From an uncultured Clostridia bacterium (lineage in GTDB: Bacteria; Bacillota; Clostridia; Christensenellales; Borkfalkiaceae): 51,111 nucleotides of DNA. Where the stretch lies: positions 1 to 51,111 of the forward strand of contig CANQPO010000004.1 of NCBI GenBank assembly GCA_947625695.1. Reading direction: 5' to 3'. Below are positions 50,437 to 51,111 of the stretch, one piece after another. The position numbers and the translations under genes were made by a program. The stretch's first letter is position 1. Each line of letters starts with the position of its first letter. The notes under the pieces were generated by a model. It had not been told where the DNA came from, ran no database searches, and saw nothing but the letters and a program-made list of their open reading frames with translations.

Positions 50437-51111
50437 AAAAGACGCTCGCTCTTCTCGCCGCCGCCTCGATTGCGGCGGCGCTCTTTCCCGCAATCGCCCC
50501 TTCGGACGGGGCGAGACTCGTTTTGACGACGCAGGTCGCCTACGGAAAAGTCTGCCGCTATGAGCGCGCGGACGGTTCGGGGTATGCCCTCTCCTTTAGC
50601 AAGGACGGCCTTCTCTCCGCCCTCCCCTACCGCGCCTCCTCCGCCCCCTCTTCCCCCTCTTCCTTTACGGTGGAAAAGGAGCAGACGGACGTCTACGGCA
50701 ACAAGGTAGCGGTGCCGGTGGAAGTTTCGGACGGGGTCTATACCCTCGGCGACTCCCTCCGCAACATCTACGTCTACCATGCCCGCAACGGCACGGGGCA
50801 GTTTTTGACCGACGACATGCGCTATCATAGCGACACGGGCGAATTTTCCGAGCCCATCGCCGTTACGTCCTACCAAAACCTCATCAAGGTGTACGATTTT
50901 TACGCAAACGGCGGCGCGGGCGTTATTTTGCGGGGCGCGGACGGAAGCCACGACACGGTCGCGGGAAATGCAGAGGAAAACGGTGAAAGCGAGGTGCGGC
51001 TGCTCATCCACTACGGCGTGAACGAACAGAACGCGCACGGCTGGTTTGACAATTATTCCAACGCTGCGGTCGTGGGCGTGGGCGACGGGAATGCGGACGG
51101 GTATTTTTACC
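50433..51111 (+). CDS. Second thermolysin-like (M4) protein, 3' end outside the window
   Basis: An open frame of 226 codons starts at ATG 50433 (overlapping the previous stop as ATGA) and runs off the window edge. A signal peptide (MKKTLALLAAASIAAALFP) and about 60 residues of low-complexity Ser/Pro-rich linker are followed by a segment paralogous to the first protease: the pair VYGNKVAVPVE / ASGNEVQINIL, then NIYVY, VYDFYA, LLIHYGVNEQNAHG and VVGVGDGN. The HExxH motif would lie just beyond the end. The ribosome site is weak, so coupling is likely. Confidence 0.85.
   Translation, partial: MKKTLALLAAASIAAALFPAIAPSDGARLVLTTQVAYGKVCRYERADGSGYALSFSKDGLLSALPYRASSAPSSPSSFTVEKEQTDVYGNKVAVPVEVSDGVYTLGDSLRNIYVYHARNGTGQFLTDDMRYHSDTGEFSEPIAVTSYQNLIKVYDFYANGGAGVILRGADGSHDTVAGNAEENGESEVRLLIHYGVNEQNAHGWFDNYSNAAVVGVGDGNADGYFY

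Overview
The window reads as chromosomal DNA of a spore-forming Clostridia-type Firmicute, probably an uncultured gut lineage. The evidence is a complete SpoIVA gene, a TM1266-family protein, a radical-SAM/DUF4130 DNA-repair pair, strong GGAGG ribosome binding sites, TTGACA-17-TATAAT promoters and a fairly high G+C content. No phage, plasmid, IS transposase or CRISPR array is visible. The species cannot be named from sequence alone.

Layout. 1-560: a tRNA-Thr(CGU) locus with a decayed tRNA copy and a tandem copy of its 3' end plus terminator. 597-2309: a surface beta-helix protein. 2412-13849 (minus strand): a sugar-utilisation cluster, araB-araD-(repeat block)-araA-unknown-GH36 alpha-galactosidase-UDP-sugar pyrophosphorylase-unknown-GH51 arabinofuranosidase-secreted MBL-fold protein. 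It would release arabinose and galactose from plant polysaccharide; arabinose enters the pentose phosphate pathway and sugar-1-phosphate can be nucleotide-activated. 14241-15170: an MscS channel. 15315-23093 (minus): a compact run of membrane protein, methyltransferase, Hsp33, TPR protein, HEAT-like protein and DUF3737, followed by spoIVA with a possible sigma-E promoter.

23203-26718 (plus): asd, dapA and dapB of the lysine/diaminopimelate pathway, interrupted by repeats and closed by a strong terminator. 26717-27714: an A+T-rich pair, a membrane protein divergent from a small XRE regulator, with palindromic operators between them. 28244-28594: a tRNA-Thr(GGU) locus with the same odd architecture as the first. 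28719-31195: an ABC importer of the SsuABC/TauABC/NMT1 type. 31799-33450: a TM1266 protein, a Cys-repeat lipoprotein and an unknown membrane protein.

33936-36165: a two-component system with a symmetric direct-repeat operator in its own promoter. 36221-38243: a radical-SAM/DUF4130 pair with a likely leaderless transcript. 38435-40311: a ferritin-like protein, an aldo/keto reductase and a YjzC-like small protein. 40364-43374: uppP behind a large foldase-like lipoprotein. 43392-48409: prs, pth and mfd. 48500-51111: two tandem thermolysin-family (M4) proteases, the second cut by the window edge.

Intergenic spaces are unusually rich in short dispersed repeats of several families, including five copies of a roughly 90-105-bp inverted-repeat element. 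The most unusual structures are the two tRNA-Thr loci: each has a 3'-end-plus-terminator duplication about 200 bp downstream and an inverted T-arm fragment beside the terminator.
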